Shown: in pieces, positions 22,724 to 31,752 of the stretch | How positions within the stretch are numbered: the stretch's first letter is position 1 | Layout: each line of letters begins with the position of its first letter | Assembly: GCF_027213785.1 (NCBI RefSeq) | Contig: NZ_JAPWGO010000016.1 | Coordinates: 36,606-100,605 of the forward strand | DNA from: Limimaricola sp. G21655-S1 | GTDB lineage: Bacteria; Pseudomonadota; Alphaproteobacteria; Rhodobacterales; Rhodobacteraceae | DNA length: 64,000 nucleotides | Direction: 5' to 3' | Position numbers and translations under genes: made by a program | Notes under the pieces: generated by a model | Seen by the model: the letters and a program-made list of their open reading frames with translations, nothing else | Told to the model about the DNA's origin: nothing | Databases searched by the model: none

Positions 22724-24052
22724 ATGCAGGTCACCGAGACCCTCAACGACGGCCTCAAGCGCGGCTACAAGATCACGCTGCCCGCCGCCGAACTGGACGC
22801 CAAGGTCCAGGAAAAGCTGGTCGAAGCCCAGCCCGAGGTCGCCATGAAGGGCTTCCGCAAGGGCAAGGTGCCGCTGTCGCTGCTGAAAAAGCAGTTCGGC
22901 CCGCGCGTGCTCGGCGAAGCCATGCAGGAGAGCATCGACGGTGCGCTGTCGAACCACCTCGAGGAAAGCGGCGATCGCCCGGCGATGCAGCCCGAGGTGA
23001 AGATGGCCAATGACGACTGGAAGGAAGGCGACGACGTCGAAGTCACCGTCTCCTACGAGAAGCTGCCCGAGATCCCCGAGACCGATTTCTCCGACATCTC
23101 GATCGAGCGGCTGAAGGTCTCGGCCGACGATGCCGCGATCGACGAGGCGCTGGGCAACCTCGCCGAGACCGCGCAGAACTTCGAGGACAAGGACGGCGAG
23201 GCCGAAGAGGGCGATCAGGTCGTGATCGACTTCACCGGCAAGATCGACGGCGAAGCCTTCGAGGGCGGCGCTGCCGAGGACTATCCGCTGGTGCTCGGCT
23301 CGAACTCCTTCATCCCCGGCTTCGAGGATGGCCTCAAGGGCGTGAAGGCCGGCGACGAGAAGAACGTCGAGGTCAACTTCCCCGAGGACTACCAGGCCCA
23401 GAACCTCGCCGGCAAAGCCGCGGTGTTCGAGTGCAAGGTCAAGGCGGTGAAGGCCCCGCAGAAGGCCGAGATCGACGACGAGCTCGCGAAGAAGTTCGGC
23501 GCCGAGGATCTCGCCGCGCTGAAGGCGCAGATCGCCGAGCGTCTCGAGGCCGAGTATTCGGGTGCCTCGCGTGCTGTCGCCAAGCGCAAGCTGCTCGACA
23601 TCCTCGACGAGAAGGTCTCGTTCGACCTGCCGCCGTCGCTCGTCGAGGCCGAGGCGAACCAGATCGCGCATCAGCTCTACCACGAGGAGCACCCCGAGGA
23701 TCACGGCCACGACCACGGCAAGATCGAGCCGACCGAGGAGCACACAAAGCTCGCCGAGCGTCGCGTGAAGCTTGGCCTGTTGCTGGCCGAGATCGGCCAG
23801 AAGGCCGATGTGAAGGTCACCGACCAGGAGCTGACGCAGGCGATCCTCAACCAGGCGCGCCAGTATCGTGGCCAGGAGCGGCAGTTCTTCGAATTCGTGC
23901 AGAACAACCCGCAGATGCGCCAGCAGATCCAGGCCCCGATCTTCGAGGACAAGGTCATCGACCATATCTTCGAGCAGGCCAAGGTCGAGGAGAAGGAAGT
24001 CTCCAAGGACGATCTGCAAAAGGCCGTCGAGGCGCTCGACGACGAGGCCTGA
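22724..24052 (+). CDS. tig: Trigger factor
   Basis: Trigger factor is a ribosome-associated chaperone with peptidyl-prolyl isomerase activity. The 442-residue protein has the N-terminal ribosome-binding domain with [18 protein letters not shown] (the signature loop appears as GFRKGK), the central FKBP domain with [20 protein letters not shown] and [12 protein letters not shown], and the C-terminal helical arms. A histidine/aspartate-rich patch ([11 protein letters not shown]) in the C-terminal domain could bind metal; that is inference. ATG 22724 follows an AAAGGACG Shine-Dalgarno. Confidence 0.97.
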   Translation: MQVTETLNDGLKRGYKITLPAAELDAKVQEKLVEAQPEVAMKGFRKGKVPLSLLKKQFGPRVLGEAMQESIDGALSNHLEESGDRPAMQPEVKMANDDWKEGDDVEVTVSYEKLPEIPETDFSDISIERLKVSADDAAIDEALGNLAETAQNFEDKDGEAEEGDQVVIDFTGKIDGEAFEGGAAEDYPLVLGSNSFIPGFEDGLKGVKAGDEKNVEVNFPEDYQAQNLAGKAAVFECKVKAVKAPQKAEIDDELAKKFGAEDLAALKAQIAERLEAEYSGASRAVAKRKLLDILDEKVSFDLPPSLVEAEANQIAHQLYHEEHPEDHGHDHGKIEPTEEHTKLAERRVKLGLLLAEIGQKADVKVTDQELTQAILNQARQYRGQERQFFEFVQNNPQMRQQIQAPIFEDKVIDHIFEQAKVEEKEVSKDDLQKAVEALDDEA

Positions 24053-24078
24053 GCCTCTCGATCGGACCCGGACTAGAA

Positions 24079-24105
24079 AAGGGCCGCCCCTTGGGGGCGG
24101 CCCTT
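24079..24105. terminator. Bidirectional terminator between tig and the VOC gene
   Basis: Twelve perfect pairs, AAGGGCCGCCCC / GGGGCGGCCCTT, enclose TTG. The left flank CTAGAA gives a short T-run on the minus strand, and the right flank has GCCGTTTCC, between two convergent genes. Confidence 0.82.
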
Positions 24106-24133
24106 GCCGTTTCCGCGCCCGATGCCGGGCGCC

Positions 24134-24631
24134 TCAGCTATAGGCGCCGGCCGAGTAGGTCAGCTCGTAGCTGTGGCTGTAGACCTCGAACACGATGCCG
24201 AACGGATCCTCGACGTAGCACATGCGGTAGGGCTTTTCGCCCGGGAAGTATTCGCGGATCGGCATCCGCTGCTTGCCGCCGGCGGCGACGATCCGTTCGA
24301 CCAAGCCTTCGACATCCGGGTCCTGGATCGCGAAGTGAAAGGTGCCGTGACGGCGGAAATCGAGATTGTCATCGGGGGCGCGGTTGCCATCCATTTCGAA
24401 CAGCTCGAGCCCGATCCGGTCGGCCGTGGCCATATGTGCGATCCGCAGCCGATTCCAGCCGGGCCCGAACACGTCCGTGCACATGCGGCCGATATCGCTG
24501 TCATCCTCGACCACTTCGGTCGGCTCCATGATCACGTAAAGGCCGAGTACATCACGGTAGAAGGTCAGCGCGGCGTCGAGATCCGGCACCGACAGGCCGA
24601 TATGCGAAAAGCTTCTGGGATAGGGCGTCAT
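24134..24631 (-). CDS. VOC (glyoxalase/bleomycin resistance/dioxygenase) family protein
   Basis: A 165-residue protein with one vicinal-oxygen-chelate domain: the first beta-alpha-beta unit starts FSHIGLSVPDLDAALTFYRDVLGLY, and the second unit contains GTFHFAIQDPDVEGLVERIVAAGG and ends YVEDPFGIVFEVYSHSYE. Candidate metal ligands are His10, Glu76, His95 and Glu150 by position and pattern. The reaction cannot be inferred; family members include glyoxalase I, dioxygenases and epimerases. It is divergent from a LysR regulator that is likely to control it. Confidence 0.8.
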   Translation of the reverse strand: MTPYPRSFSHIGLSVPDLDAALTFYRDVLGLYVIMEPTEVVEDDSDIGRMCTDVFGPGWNRLRIAHMATADRIGLELFEMDGNRAPDDNLDFRRHGTFHFAIQDPDVEGLVERIVAAGGKQRMPIREYFPGEKPYRMCYVEDPFGIVFEVYSHSYELTYSAGAYS

Positions 24632-24686
24632 TCATGTCTCCATCGAAAGGCATGAGAGGTAGTTAGGCTTGTCTACAGCGTTTGAA

Positions 24687-24717
24687 AAATTATCATTCGA
24701 GATGGTTTTGATAACTT
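24687..24717. promoter_or_regulatory. Inverted repeat in the LysR/VOC divergent promoter region
   Basis: AAATTATCA (24687-24695) and TGATAACTT (24709-24717) form an inverted repeat matching at 8 of 9 positions, spaced by 13 bases, with a TTATCA/TGATAA core. The AT-rich dyad between a LysR gene and its divergent neighbour, ending 13 bases before the LysR ATG, is a classic location for a LysR-type binding site that also gives autorepression. Confidence 0.5.
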
Positions 24718-24730
24718 ATAGTGATGATGC

Positions 24731-25627
24731 ATGCTGAATGCGCTTTGGCTGGAGACCTTCGCCACATTGGCCGAGACCGGGCATTTCACCCGCGCCGCCG
24801 CCCGGCTGAACATGACCCAGCCGGGTGTGTCGCAGCATCTTCGCAAGCTCGAAGCCCAGATCGGGCGGCCCTTGTTGAGCCGACATGGAAAGGGGTTCAC
24901 GCTGACACCCGCCGGGGAGGCGGTGTTCGACATGGCCCGCGCGCGGCGCGAGGAGGAGCGCCAGCTGCGCGAAGCCATCCGCGCCGATGATCCGGAGGCG
25001 GGCGAGGTGGCGGTGGCCTGTTCCGGCAGCTTTGCCATGGCTCTGCAGCCCGCCTTCTGGTCGCTGCTGAGCGCCGCGCCGCAACTTCGCCTGCGGCTCG
25101 AGGCCATGCCGCAGCGGGGCGTGATCGACGGCGTCGCCGAGGGACGGTTCGATCTCGGCGTAGTCGATCACGAGCCCGGCGATCCCCGGCTGGAGGCTGA
25201 GCGGATCGGCCGCGAGGCGTTGTGCCTCCTGTTGCCTGCCGGGGTCACAGATACCCGTTTCGGGGCATTGGAGGAGCTGGGATTCATCGCCCATCCCGAT
25301 GGATGGCTTTATGCCGAAGAGCTGTTTTCCCTGAATTACCCTACGGACTTCCGGGGTGCCGAACAGCTTGCCGTGCGGGCTTTCCTCAACCAGATCGGTC
25401 AGATCCCGGCGCCGGTCGCGCAGGGTGTCGGCTATACCTTGCTGCCGCGCAGCGGGTACGAGGCATTCGTTGATCGCGACCGCATCGCCGTGGCGGAACT
25501 GGACCGCCCGCGACATCGCGATCTGTGGCTGCTGCGCCGCCGGGGCCGGGAGTTGCCGGCCCGGGTCGAACGGGTCGCCAAGCTGGTCACCGAGGTCGCG
25601 GCGCGGCTCGAAGCCGCGGAGGGCTGA
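24731..25627 (+). CDS. LysR-family transcriptional regulator (ArgP-like)
   Basis: A 298-residue LysR-type regulator with the N-terminal winged helix-turn-helix (WLETFATLAETGHFTRAAARLNMTQPGVSQHLRKLE), then a linker helix and a periplasmic-binding-protein-like effector domain. The overall look, including RPLLSRHGKGFTLTPAG and the effector-domain pattern, is nearest to the ArgP/IciA branch, but the effector is unknown. It is divergent from the VOC gene with a dyad between them, so that gene is the likely target. Confidence 0.85.
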   Translation: MLNALWLETFATLAETGHFTRAAARLNMTQPGVSQHLRKLEAQIGRPLLSRHGKGFTLTPAGEAVFDMARARREEERQLREAIRADDPEAGEVAVACSGSFAMALQPAFWSLLSAAPQLRLRLEAMPQRGVIDGVAEGRFDLGVVDHEPGDPRLEAERIGREALCLLLPAGVTDTRFGALEELGFIAHPDGWLYAEELFSLNYPTDFRGAEQLAVRAFLNQIGQIPAPVAQGVGYTLLPRSGYEAFVDRDRIAVAELDRPRHRDLWLLRRRGRELPARVERVAKLVTEVAARLEAAEG

Positions 25628-25636
25628 AGCGAAGAA

Positions 25637-25656
25637 GGCGCCCCGAACGGGACGCC
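25637..25656. terminator. Hairpin terminator between LysR gene and DUF882 gene
   Basis: GGCG-c-CCCG, AA, CGGG-a-CGCC form a stem with one C/A mismatch between two convergent genes. The flanks GAAGAA and CCCTTCAAA give weak T-rich runs in both directions. Confidence 0.5.
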
Positions 25657-25696
25657 CCTTCAAACCTGTGCAGCAGGTCCAGAAACTCGAGTTGGC

Positions 25697-26269
25697 TCAG
25701 CTGCCCCAGCTGCGGACCGGGCCGCAGTCCATGTGGACGAAGTTCGAGCCGGAATACTTGCCGACGCCGCCCGCCTTGCAGGCGGCTGCCGCGCGCGCCA
25801 TCTGGCTCACCGAACGGCCCGAGAGCCGCAGGTCGGCCGCCTGGCCCTTGAGGTGAAGCGAGTTCTTGGCGACGCCGGAGGAGCGGCTGCGCAGCATCGC
25901 GTTGGTGGCCGGCGAGCGGTAGCCCGACAGCAGCATGTAGGGTTCGTTGACTTCGAGAAGGCTGTGGCTGGCGGCCATGATGTCGACGGTCCGGGTGTCG
26001 ATATCCATCATCTGGTTGTTGCGCCAGTCGCGCATGAAGACGTTGATCTCGCGGATCGCCTCGGCGATGTACTCGCCCTCGATCCAGTAGATCGTGTCGA
26101 TCTTTTCGCCGGTCCGCTCCGAATACATCGAAAGCCTGCGCACATCGCCCGCGCGCCTCAGAAAGCCGGCCGCATTCGAGTAGGTGGGTGCTGCGGTGAC
26201 TGCCGTGGCCGCGAACGCGCCAAGGAGACCGCGGCGGGTCATGCCCGCCGAGCGAATTTTATCAATCAT
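25697..26269 (-). CDS. Tat-exported DUF882 (M15-like) peptidase, YcbK-like
   Basis: A 190-residue protein with a twin-arginine signal (MTRRGLLGAFAATAV, RR at residues 12-13, cleavage near SNA-AG). The mature domain is DUF882, a relative of D-Ala-D-Ala metallopeptidases: LLSGYRSPATNAML, then SLHLKGQAADLRL with the HxxxxxxD zinc motif, and FVHMDCGP with the third His. E. coli YcbK is the closest named relative, and its gene is next to ycbB there; here the two genes are divergent neighbours. The start at 26269 is the one that gives the Tat signal. Confidence 0.87.
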   Translation of the reverse strand: MIDKIRSAGMTRRGLLGAFAATAVTAAPTYSNAAGFLRRAGDVRRLSMYSERTGEKIDTIYWIEGEYIAEAIREINVFMRDWRNNQMMDIDTRTVDIMAASHSLLEVNEPYMLLSGYRSPATNAMLRSRSSGVAKNSLHLKGQAADLRLSGRSVSQMARAAAACKAGGVGKYSGSNFVHMDCGPVRSWGS

Positions 26270-26384
26270 GTGAGCGCCTGTCCCGTCGCTTACCTGTGGG
26301 CCCGCATTTTCACGGACATTTTTTTGCCATCCATCCCCAGATGCAGACCCTCTATCGCACGGGAGGACGACTCGACCAAGTGTG

Positions 26385-26397
26385 GTTATCGGATAAC
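26385..26397. promoter_or_regulatory. 13-base palindrome in the DUF882/L,D-transpeptidase divergent region
   Basis: GTTATC-G-GATAAC is a perfect odd palindrome in the 317-base gap between the divergent cell-wall genes. The gap also has a T7 run at 26321-26327 and no convincing gene. A shared operator is plausible, but the regulator is unknown. Confidence 0.3.
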
Positions 26398-26586
26398 ATA
26401 GTGAAGAAAGCCCCAATCGGCGGGAACTTGCGCAAATGCCGCTCGGTTGAGCCCCGGTTCGGTCGATTTGCTGCGCTTTTGCCACGCCGCAGGGCTCTTA
26501 TCGGCGAACCGATGGCCGGACAGAATGCCGGTGCCTATTTCTTCCCAGAGGTCCTGTCCGGATCCGTCCCGAACTCACGGTGTCTA

Positions 26587-28206
26587 ATGTTGCCCCTGTC
26601 CCGCCCCCCTTTGGTGCCCCGTCTGCGCCATCTGGCCCTGCCCATCGGTATCACGTTGAGTGTCATGCAGCCCGTTGCCGGACAGGCTCAGGTCAGCGTG
26701 TTCCGGCAGGCCGTGGCCGAGAGTGTCGCCGGCCAGTCCGATCTCGCGCCCAGCTACAGGACGCGTGGCTTTACGGGCATCTGGACCGGTGCCGATGCCG
26801 CCGCGATCACCCGGCGCAACGCTTTGCTGGCGGCACTGTCCGATGCCGACGCGCATGGCCTGCCGGTCTCGCGCTATGATCCGGAAGGTCTGATCCGCAA
26901 GCTCCGCGCCGCACGAAGCGCCGAGGACCGCGCCGCGATGGATGTCGAGCTGACCCGGGTCTTCCTGCGGTACGCACGGGATGTGCAAAGCGGCATGCTC
27001 GAGCCCGGTCGCGTGGTCGAGATGATCCGCCGCGAGGTGCCGCTGCGTGATCCTGCAGAGACGCTTGCGAGCTTTCTCGAAGCCGATCCCGTGGCCTTCC
27101 TGCGAGACCTCGCGCCGGCATCGCCGGAATATGGCCGTTTGATGCGGGCCCGCGCCGAACTGCAGCGCGCCTTGGACGCAGGTGGCTGGGGCGCGCGGCT
27201 CTCCGAGGCCAAGATCGAGGCCGGTGACAGTGGCGCCGATGTCGTGGCACTGCGCGACCGGTTGATCGCCATGGGCCATCTGGCTCCTACGAGCAGCGCG
27301 GTCATGGACGAGGCGCTCGTCGCGGCGGTCCGGGATTTCCAGAGCCGCAACGGCCTCCTGGTCGATGGCGTCGTCGGGCCGGGGACACGCGCCGAGCTCA
27401 ACCGCTCGGTCGAGGAACGGTTGCAGTCCGTGCTGGTCGCGATGGAGCGCGAGCGCTGGATCAACATGGAGCGCGGGGAGCGCCACGTGCTGGTGAACCT
27501 CACCGATTTCAGCGCCACCATCATCGACGACGGCCGCGAAACCTTCCGCACGGCCTCGGTGATCGGCGCGGAAGTGCCCGACCGTCAAACGCCAGAATTT
27601 TCGGACGTCATGGAATACATGGTGATCAATCCGAGCTGGTACGTGCCGCGCTCCATCGTGGTGGGCGAATACCTGCCGCAGCTCAAGCGCAACCGCCACG
27701 CCGCGAGCCAGATCCTGATCACCGACCGGTCGGGTCGGGAAATCAGCCGCAATTCAATCGACTTCTCGCGCTACAACGAGCGCAACTTTCCCTTCTCGAT
27801 GCGCCAGCCCCCCTCCAATTCGAATGCGCTGGGACTGGTGAAATTCCTGTTTCCCAACCGCTACAACATCTACCTGCACGACACGCCGGCCAAGTCGCTG
27901 TTCGGGCGCGAGCGCCGCGCCTTCAGCCATGGCTGCGTGCGGCTGAGCGAACCGTTCGATTTCGCCTATGCGCTGCTGGCCGCGCAGGAGGAGGATCCGG
28001 TCGGCTTCTTCCAGTCTCGCCTCGCCACTGGGCGCGAGACGCGGGTGAACCTCGAGGCGCCGGTGCCGGTGCATCTGATCTACCGCACGGCCTTTACCGA
28101 CGAGGAGGGGCGGCTGCATTTCCGCCGCGATGTCTACGAGCGGGACGCCGCGATCTGGGCGGCGCTTGCCCGCGAAGGGGTGGCGATCTCGCGCCCCGCA
28201 AGCTAG
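26587..28206 (+). CDS. L,D-transpeptidase (YcbB/LdtD-like)
   Basis: The protein makes 3-3 cross-links in peptidoglycan in the periplasm. With the start at 26587 it has 539 residues: a signal sequence (HLALPIGITLSVMQPVAGQAQ), a large scaffold domain typical of YcbB, a peptidoglycan-binding domain (SGADVVALRDRLIAMGHL ... AVRDFQSRNGLLVDGVVGPGT), and the YkuD catalytic domain with FSHGCVRLSEP, including the catalytic Cys and the His before it. In-frame ATGs at 26296 and 26512 give longer versions without a better signal peptide. It is divergent from the DUF882 peptidase gene. Confidence 0.9.
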   Translation: MLPLSRPPLVPRLRHLALPIGITLSVMQPVAGQAQVSVFRQAVAESVAGQSDLAPSYRTRGFTGIWTGADAAAITRRNALLAALSDADAHGLPVSRYDPEGLIRKLRAARSAEDRAAMDVELTRVFLRYARDVQSGMLEPGRVVEMIRREVPLRDPAETLASFLEADPVAFLRDLAPASPEYGRLMRARAELQRALDAGGWGARLSEAKIEAGDSGADVVALRDRLIAMGHLAPTSSAVMDEALVAAVRDFQSRNGLLVDGVVGPGTRAELNRSVEERLQSVLVAMERERWINMERGERHVLVNLTDFSATIIDDGRETFRTASVIGAEVPDRQTPEFSDVMEYMVINPSWYVPRSIVVGEYLPQLKRNRHAASQILITDRSGREISRNSIDFSRYNERNFPFSMRQPPSNSNALGLVKFLFPNRYNIYLHDTPAKSLFGRERRAFSHGCVRLSEPFDFAYALLAAQEEDPVGFFQSRLATGRETRVNLEAPVPVHLIYRTAFTDEEGRLHFRRDVYERDAAIWAALAREGVAISRPAS

Positions 28207-28233
28207 ATCCCTCGAAAACCCGAGGGAACCGTC

Positions 28234-29304
28234 ATGGATTTTACGCTGAGCGAGATCGCCACCGCGCTGAACGCCGAGCTTCAGGGCGATGGCAGCCTGC
28301 GTGTCACCGGTGCCGCCGAACCCGGGCAGGCGGGCGAGGATGACCTCGCGCTGGCGATGTCACCGAAATGGGCCGAGGCGCTGCAACAGGGACGCGCGCG
28401 TGCCGCGCTGGTCTGGCCCGGGGCCGACTGGCGCGAGATGGGGCTGCAGGGCGCCATCGTCGCCCCGCGTGGCCGTCTCGCCATGGCGGGTCTGACCCAG
28501 CTTCTCGATGCCCCCGGGGCCGAGACCGGCATTCATCCTTCTGCGGTGGTCGACGCTTCCGCCGAGATCGGCGAAGGGGTCTTTGTCGGTCCGCTGGCGG
28601 TGATCGGCGCGGGCGCGGTGATCGGCCCGAACTGCCGGATCATGGCACAGGCGTCGATCGGGCCCGGTGTGCGGCTGGGGCAGGGCGCGCTCATCCATTC
28701 GGGCGCACGGCTGGGGCGCAATGTGGTGGCGGGCGACCGGCTCATCGTGCAGCCGAATGCGGTGATCGGTGGCGACGGATTCTCCTTCGTCACCGAAAGC
28801 GAAAGCCACGTCGAATCCGCGCGTGCCGAGCTGGGACAGGGCAAGGTTTCGCAAGAGGCCGATCCGACCTGGCATCGGATCCACAGCCTCGGCTCGGTGA
28901 TCCTCGGCGACGATGTCGAGATCGGCGCCTGCGCCACGATCGATGCGGGTACGATCCGCCCGACCCGCGTGGGCAACGGCTCCAAGATCGACAACCTCGT
29001 GCAGGTCGGCCATAACTGCGTGATCGGCGACCACTGTCTGCTCTGCGGTCACGTCGGACTTGCCGGCTCGGTGAACATCGGCGACCGGTCAGTGCTCGGT
29101 GGCAAGGTGGGCGTGTCCGACAATCTCAATATCGGTGCCGACGTCGTCCTCACCGGCGGTTCGATCGTGTTGTCGAACGTGCCCGCCGGGCGTGTGATGA
29201 TGGGCTATCCCGCCACCAAGATCGACAGTCAGGTCGAAAGCTACAAGGCGCTGCGCCGACTGCCGCGGCTGATGCGTGATCTCGCGGCATCTCGCAAGGG
29301 CTGA
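28234..29304 (+). CDS. lpxD: UDP-3-O-(3-hydroxyacyl)glucosamine N-acyltransferase
   Basis: LpxD adds the N-linked 3-hydroxyacyl chain in lipid A synthesis. The 356-residue protein has the N-terminal uridine-binding domain (MDFTLSEIATALNAELQGD) and a left-handed beta-helix of hexapeptide repeats (for example IGEGVFVGPLAVIGAGAVIG), with the catalytic His in VQVGHNCVIGDHCLLCGHVGLAGS. It is followed by an ACP and a ketosynthase-like gene, which suggests a dedicated acyl supply. The upstream L,D-transpeptidase gene ends 27 bases before it. Confidence 0.95.
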   Translation: MDFTLSEIATALNAELQGDGSLRVTGAAEPGQAGEDDLALAMSPKWAEALQQGRARAALVWPGADWREMGLQGAIVAPRGRLAMAGLTQLLDAPGAETGIHPSAVVDASAEIGEGVFVGPLAVIGAGAVIGPNCRIMAQASIGPGVRLGQGALIHSGARLGRNVVAGDRLIVQPNAVIGGDGFSFVTESESHVESARAELGQGKVSQEADPTWHRIHSLGSVILGDDVEIGACATIDAGTIRPTRVGNGSKIDNLVQVGHNCVIGDHCLLCGHVGLAGSVNIGDRSVLGGKVGVSDNLNIGADVVLTGGSIVLSNVPAGRVMMGYPATKIDSQVESYKALRRLPRLMRDLAASRKG

Positions 29305-29385
29305 TACCGGCGCTTCATGGTTTCAATGCGGCGTCGCAGCGATTAGATCGGGGTGAGGAGAAGCACTGTAGGGGATGCGGGTCGG

Positions 29386-29652
29386 ATGGAATTGCGCGAC
29401 AAGGTGATTGCGATCATCGCCGAGCAGGCAATGCTCGAGCCGGGCGACGTATCGCTCGACAACAGCCCGGCCGATCTCGGAATCGACAGCCTCGGTCTGG
29501 TGGAGAGCATCTTCGCGATCGAGGAGACCTTCGACATCTCGGTGCCGTTCAACGCCAATGCGCCCGAGGAAAGCGAGTTCGACATTTCCTCGGTCGCCGC
29601 CATCGTCGCGGCTGTGGAGCGTCTCGTTCAAAAGCAGCACGCCAGCGCATGA
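29386..29652 (+). CDS. Acyl carrier protein (specialised, AcpXL-like context)
   Basis: An 88-residue acidic protein with the phosphopantetheine attachment site LGIDSLGLVE (modified Ser in DSL). It is longer at the C-terminus and lacks the housekeeping AcpP motif DSLDTVE, so it is a specialised ACP. It sits between lpxD and a KAS II-like gene, which resembles the acpXL-fabF arrangement for very-long or hydroxylated lipid A acyl chains in alphaproteobacteria; the link is inference. The stop codon overlaps the next ATG (ATGA). Confidence 0.85.
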   Translation: MELRDKVIAIIAEQAMLEPGDVSLDNSPADLGIDSLGLVESIFAIEETFDISVPFNANAPEESEFDISSVAAIVAAVERLVQKQHASA

Positions 29653-30869
29653 CCGGTGGCGCCCGACGCGTCGTCATCACCGGCGCCGGAACCATCAACA
29701 GTCTCGGCCATGATGTGCCCTCGACGCTGGAGGCGATGCGCGAGGGTCGCTGCGGCATCGGTCCGCTCGATCTGCGGGATGTCGAGCGGCTGTCGGTCCA
29801 GATCGGCGGACAGGTAAAGGGCTATGATGAGCAGGCCCACTTCAACCGCCAGCAGATCGCCCTATACGACCGCTTCACCCAGTTCACGCTGCTCGCCGCG
29901 CGGCAGGCCATGGCGCAGTCCGGCATCAGTTTCTCCGACGAGGAAAGCGAGATGTCCGGCGTGGTGCTCGGCACCGCCGGGGGTGGGGTGAACACTTGGG
30001 ACGAGAACTACCGCACCGTCTATGAAGAAGGGAAGAACCGGGTCCACCCCTTCGTCGTGCCGAAGCTGATGAACAACGCGGCCGCAAGCCATGTCAGCAT
30101 GGAGTACAACCTGCGCGGCCCGAGCTTTACCGTGGCCACGGCCTGTTCCAGTTCGAACCACGCGATGGGCCTGGCCTTCCAGATGATCCGGTCGGGCATG
30201 TGTCGCGCGATGCTGACGGGCGGCTCCGAGGCGATGCTGTGCTTTGGCGGCGTGAAGGCATGGGAAGGGCTCAGGGTGATGTCCAAGGATGCCTGCCGCC
30301 CGTTCAGCGCCAACCGCAACGGCATGGTGCAGGGCGAGGGCGCGGCGGTGTTCGTGTTCGAGGAATTCGAGCATGCCCGCGCGCGCGGTGCCGAGATTCT
30401 GTGCGAGGTCGCGGGCTTTGGCATGACGGCGGATGCGGCCGATATCGTCATGCCCTCGGCCCAGGGCGCCGAGCGTGCGATGCGGGGCGCGATGCGCGAG
30501 GCCGGGCTAGCGCCCGAACAGATCGGCTACATCAATGCGCATGGCACCGGCACGGCGGCGAATGACAAGAGCGAATGCGCCTCCGTCTCGCATGTCTTCG
30601 GGCCAGCGGCCGACCGGCTGATGATTTCCTCGACCAAGTCGATGCATGGCCATCTGATCGGCGGCACCGGTGCGGTGGAGCTTCTGGCCTGCATCATGGC
30701 GCTGCGCGACGGCGTCATCGCGCCGACCATCGGCTATGAGGAGCCGGATCCGGAATGCGCGCTCGACGTGGTGCCGAACACGGCGCGCGAGGCGAAGGTG
30801 AGCGCGGTGCTGTCCAATGCCTTCGCCTTCGGCGGTCTCAACGCGGTGCTGGCTCTGCGCGCGGCCTGA
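29649..30869 (+). CDS. Beta-ketoacyl-ACP synthase (KAS II/FabF-like)
   Basis: A 406-residue thiolase-fold condensing enzyme. The Cys-His-His triad is visible in VATACSSSNHAMG (nucleophilic Cys), NAHGTGTAANDKSE (first His) and SMHGHLIGGTGAVELL (second His). The closing NAFAFGGLNAVLAL is the usual C-terminal glycine-rich motif. Overlap with the ACP gene means the two proteins are made together and probably act together in extending a special acyl chain. This is a second-copy fabF by context, since the fab operon is not here. Confidence 0.88.
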   Translation: MTGGARRVVITGAGTINSLGHDVPSTLEAMREGRCGIGPLDLRDVERLSVQIGGQVKGYDEQAHFNRQQIALYDRFTQFTLLAARQAMAQSGISFSDEESEMSGVVLGTAGGGVNTWDENYRTVYEEGKNRVHPFVVPKLMNNAAASHVSMEYNLRGPSFTVATACSSSNHAMGLAFQMIRSGMCRAMLTGGSEAMLCFGGVKAWEGLRVMSKDACRPFSANRNGMVQGEGAAVFVFEEFEHARARGAEILCEVAGFGMTADAADIVMPSAQGAERAMRGAMREAGLAPEQIGYINAHGTGTAANDKSECASVSHVFGPAADRLMISSTKSMHGHLIGGTGAVELLACIMALRDGVIAPTIGYEEPDPECALDVVPNTAREAKVSAVLSNAFAFGGLNAVLALRAA

Positions 30870-30893
30870 ACCCTGCCAGCGTAAAGAGAAAAA

Positions 30894-30918
30894 GGCGCGG
30901 CCTCCGGGAGACCGCGCC
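30894..30918. terminator. Bidirectional terminator between KAS gene and ialB-like gene
   Basis: GGCGCGG and CCGCGCC form a perfect 7-bp outer stem, with CTC/GAG continuing inside after one mismatch. The left flank GAGAAAAA gives a T-run on the minus strand for the IalB-like gene, and CCCTTTCC follows on the plus strand. Confidence 0.75.
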
Positions 30919-30945
30919 CTTTCCATATTCGTTGCCCTTCTTGCG

Positions 30946-31671
30946 TTACTGCGCCCGGGCAGTGACGGCTCCGAAGCCCGCGGTGAAGCCGGACAGCGAC
31001 ATGTCGAGACGCACCTCCTGATCCGGCGCGGCGGCGGGGACGATGCGCAGCGTGCCGGCGCGGCCGCCCTTGAAGGCGCCGAGCTGCTGGTCCGACAGGC
31101 CGAAGCGGGCGACGCAGCCCGCGCGGTTGCAGAAGCTGAACGGGTAGCGCGCGGTCTGGCCGCTATCGACCGTGAGCGAGAGCTGCTCGGTGAGAAGGGT
31201 TTCCAGCGGCACCACGACGGTGACGCCTGCCGCCGCCTGCGCCTCGGCCGCCAGCGGCAGCACGGTGACTTCGGCCACGGCATTGCCGTCACCATCCTCG
31301 AGCAGCTGGTAGAGCTGGCAGGGCTCGGCCTCGCCCTCGGCGACGCGCATGCAGCGCAGCGACCAGTCGCCATGGGTCTCGGCCACGTAGGGCTGGCCGG
31401 GGCGCTCGGTCCCGGCTTCGGCCGGGGCGGCGGGGGCCTGCAGGTCCGCTGGCGCAGCCGGCGACTCGGCCTGCGCGGGGGCCTCGGTCTCGGCTGGCGC
31501 GGCCGGAGTCGCGGGCGCTTCCGGCGCCGCGGGAGCCTCGGTCGAGGTCTCGGCTGGCGCCTCGGTGGTGGTGGTCCGGGTGTTCGCCTGCGCGGTTTCG
31601 TCCTGCGCGGCCAGCGGCGTGGAAAGGGCCAGCAGCGCGGCGCTGGCCAGAAGTGTCAGTCGGTTCGGCAT
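30946..31671 (-). CDS. Invasion-associated locus B (IalB) family protein
   Basis: A 241-residue exported protein: a signal peptide (MPNRLTLLASAALLALSTPLAA), a low-complexity Ala/Pro/Glu/Thr linker of about 75 residues, then an IalB domain from VAETHGDWSLRCMR with cysteines at CMR, CQLY, FCNRAGCVARFG that probably form disulfides. IalB was named in Bartonella, but the family is common in free-living alphaproteobacteria and its periplasmic role is unknown. The start at 31671 is preferred over 31698 because the signal peptide begins there. Confidence 0.85.
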   Translation of the reverse strand: MPNRLTLLASAALLALSTPLAAQDETAQANTRTTTTEAPAETSTEAPAAPEAPATPAAPAETEAPAQAESPAAPADLQAPAAPAEAGTERPGQPYVAETHGDWSLRCMRVAEGEAEPCQLYQLLEDGDGNAVAEVTVLPLAAEAQAAAGVTVVVPLETLLTEQLSLTVDSGQTARYPFSFCNRAGCVARFGLSDQQLGAFKGGRAGTLRIVPAAAPDQEVRLDMSLSGFTAGFGAVTARAQ

Positions 31672-31752
31672 GTCGCGATCCCGTTTGTCAGTGTCCACGG
31701 GGGCTTAGCATGGCGTGGCGCGACTGTCAGGCGGGAAAGGGTCGGGAATCAT

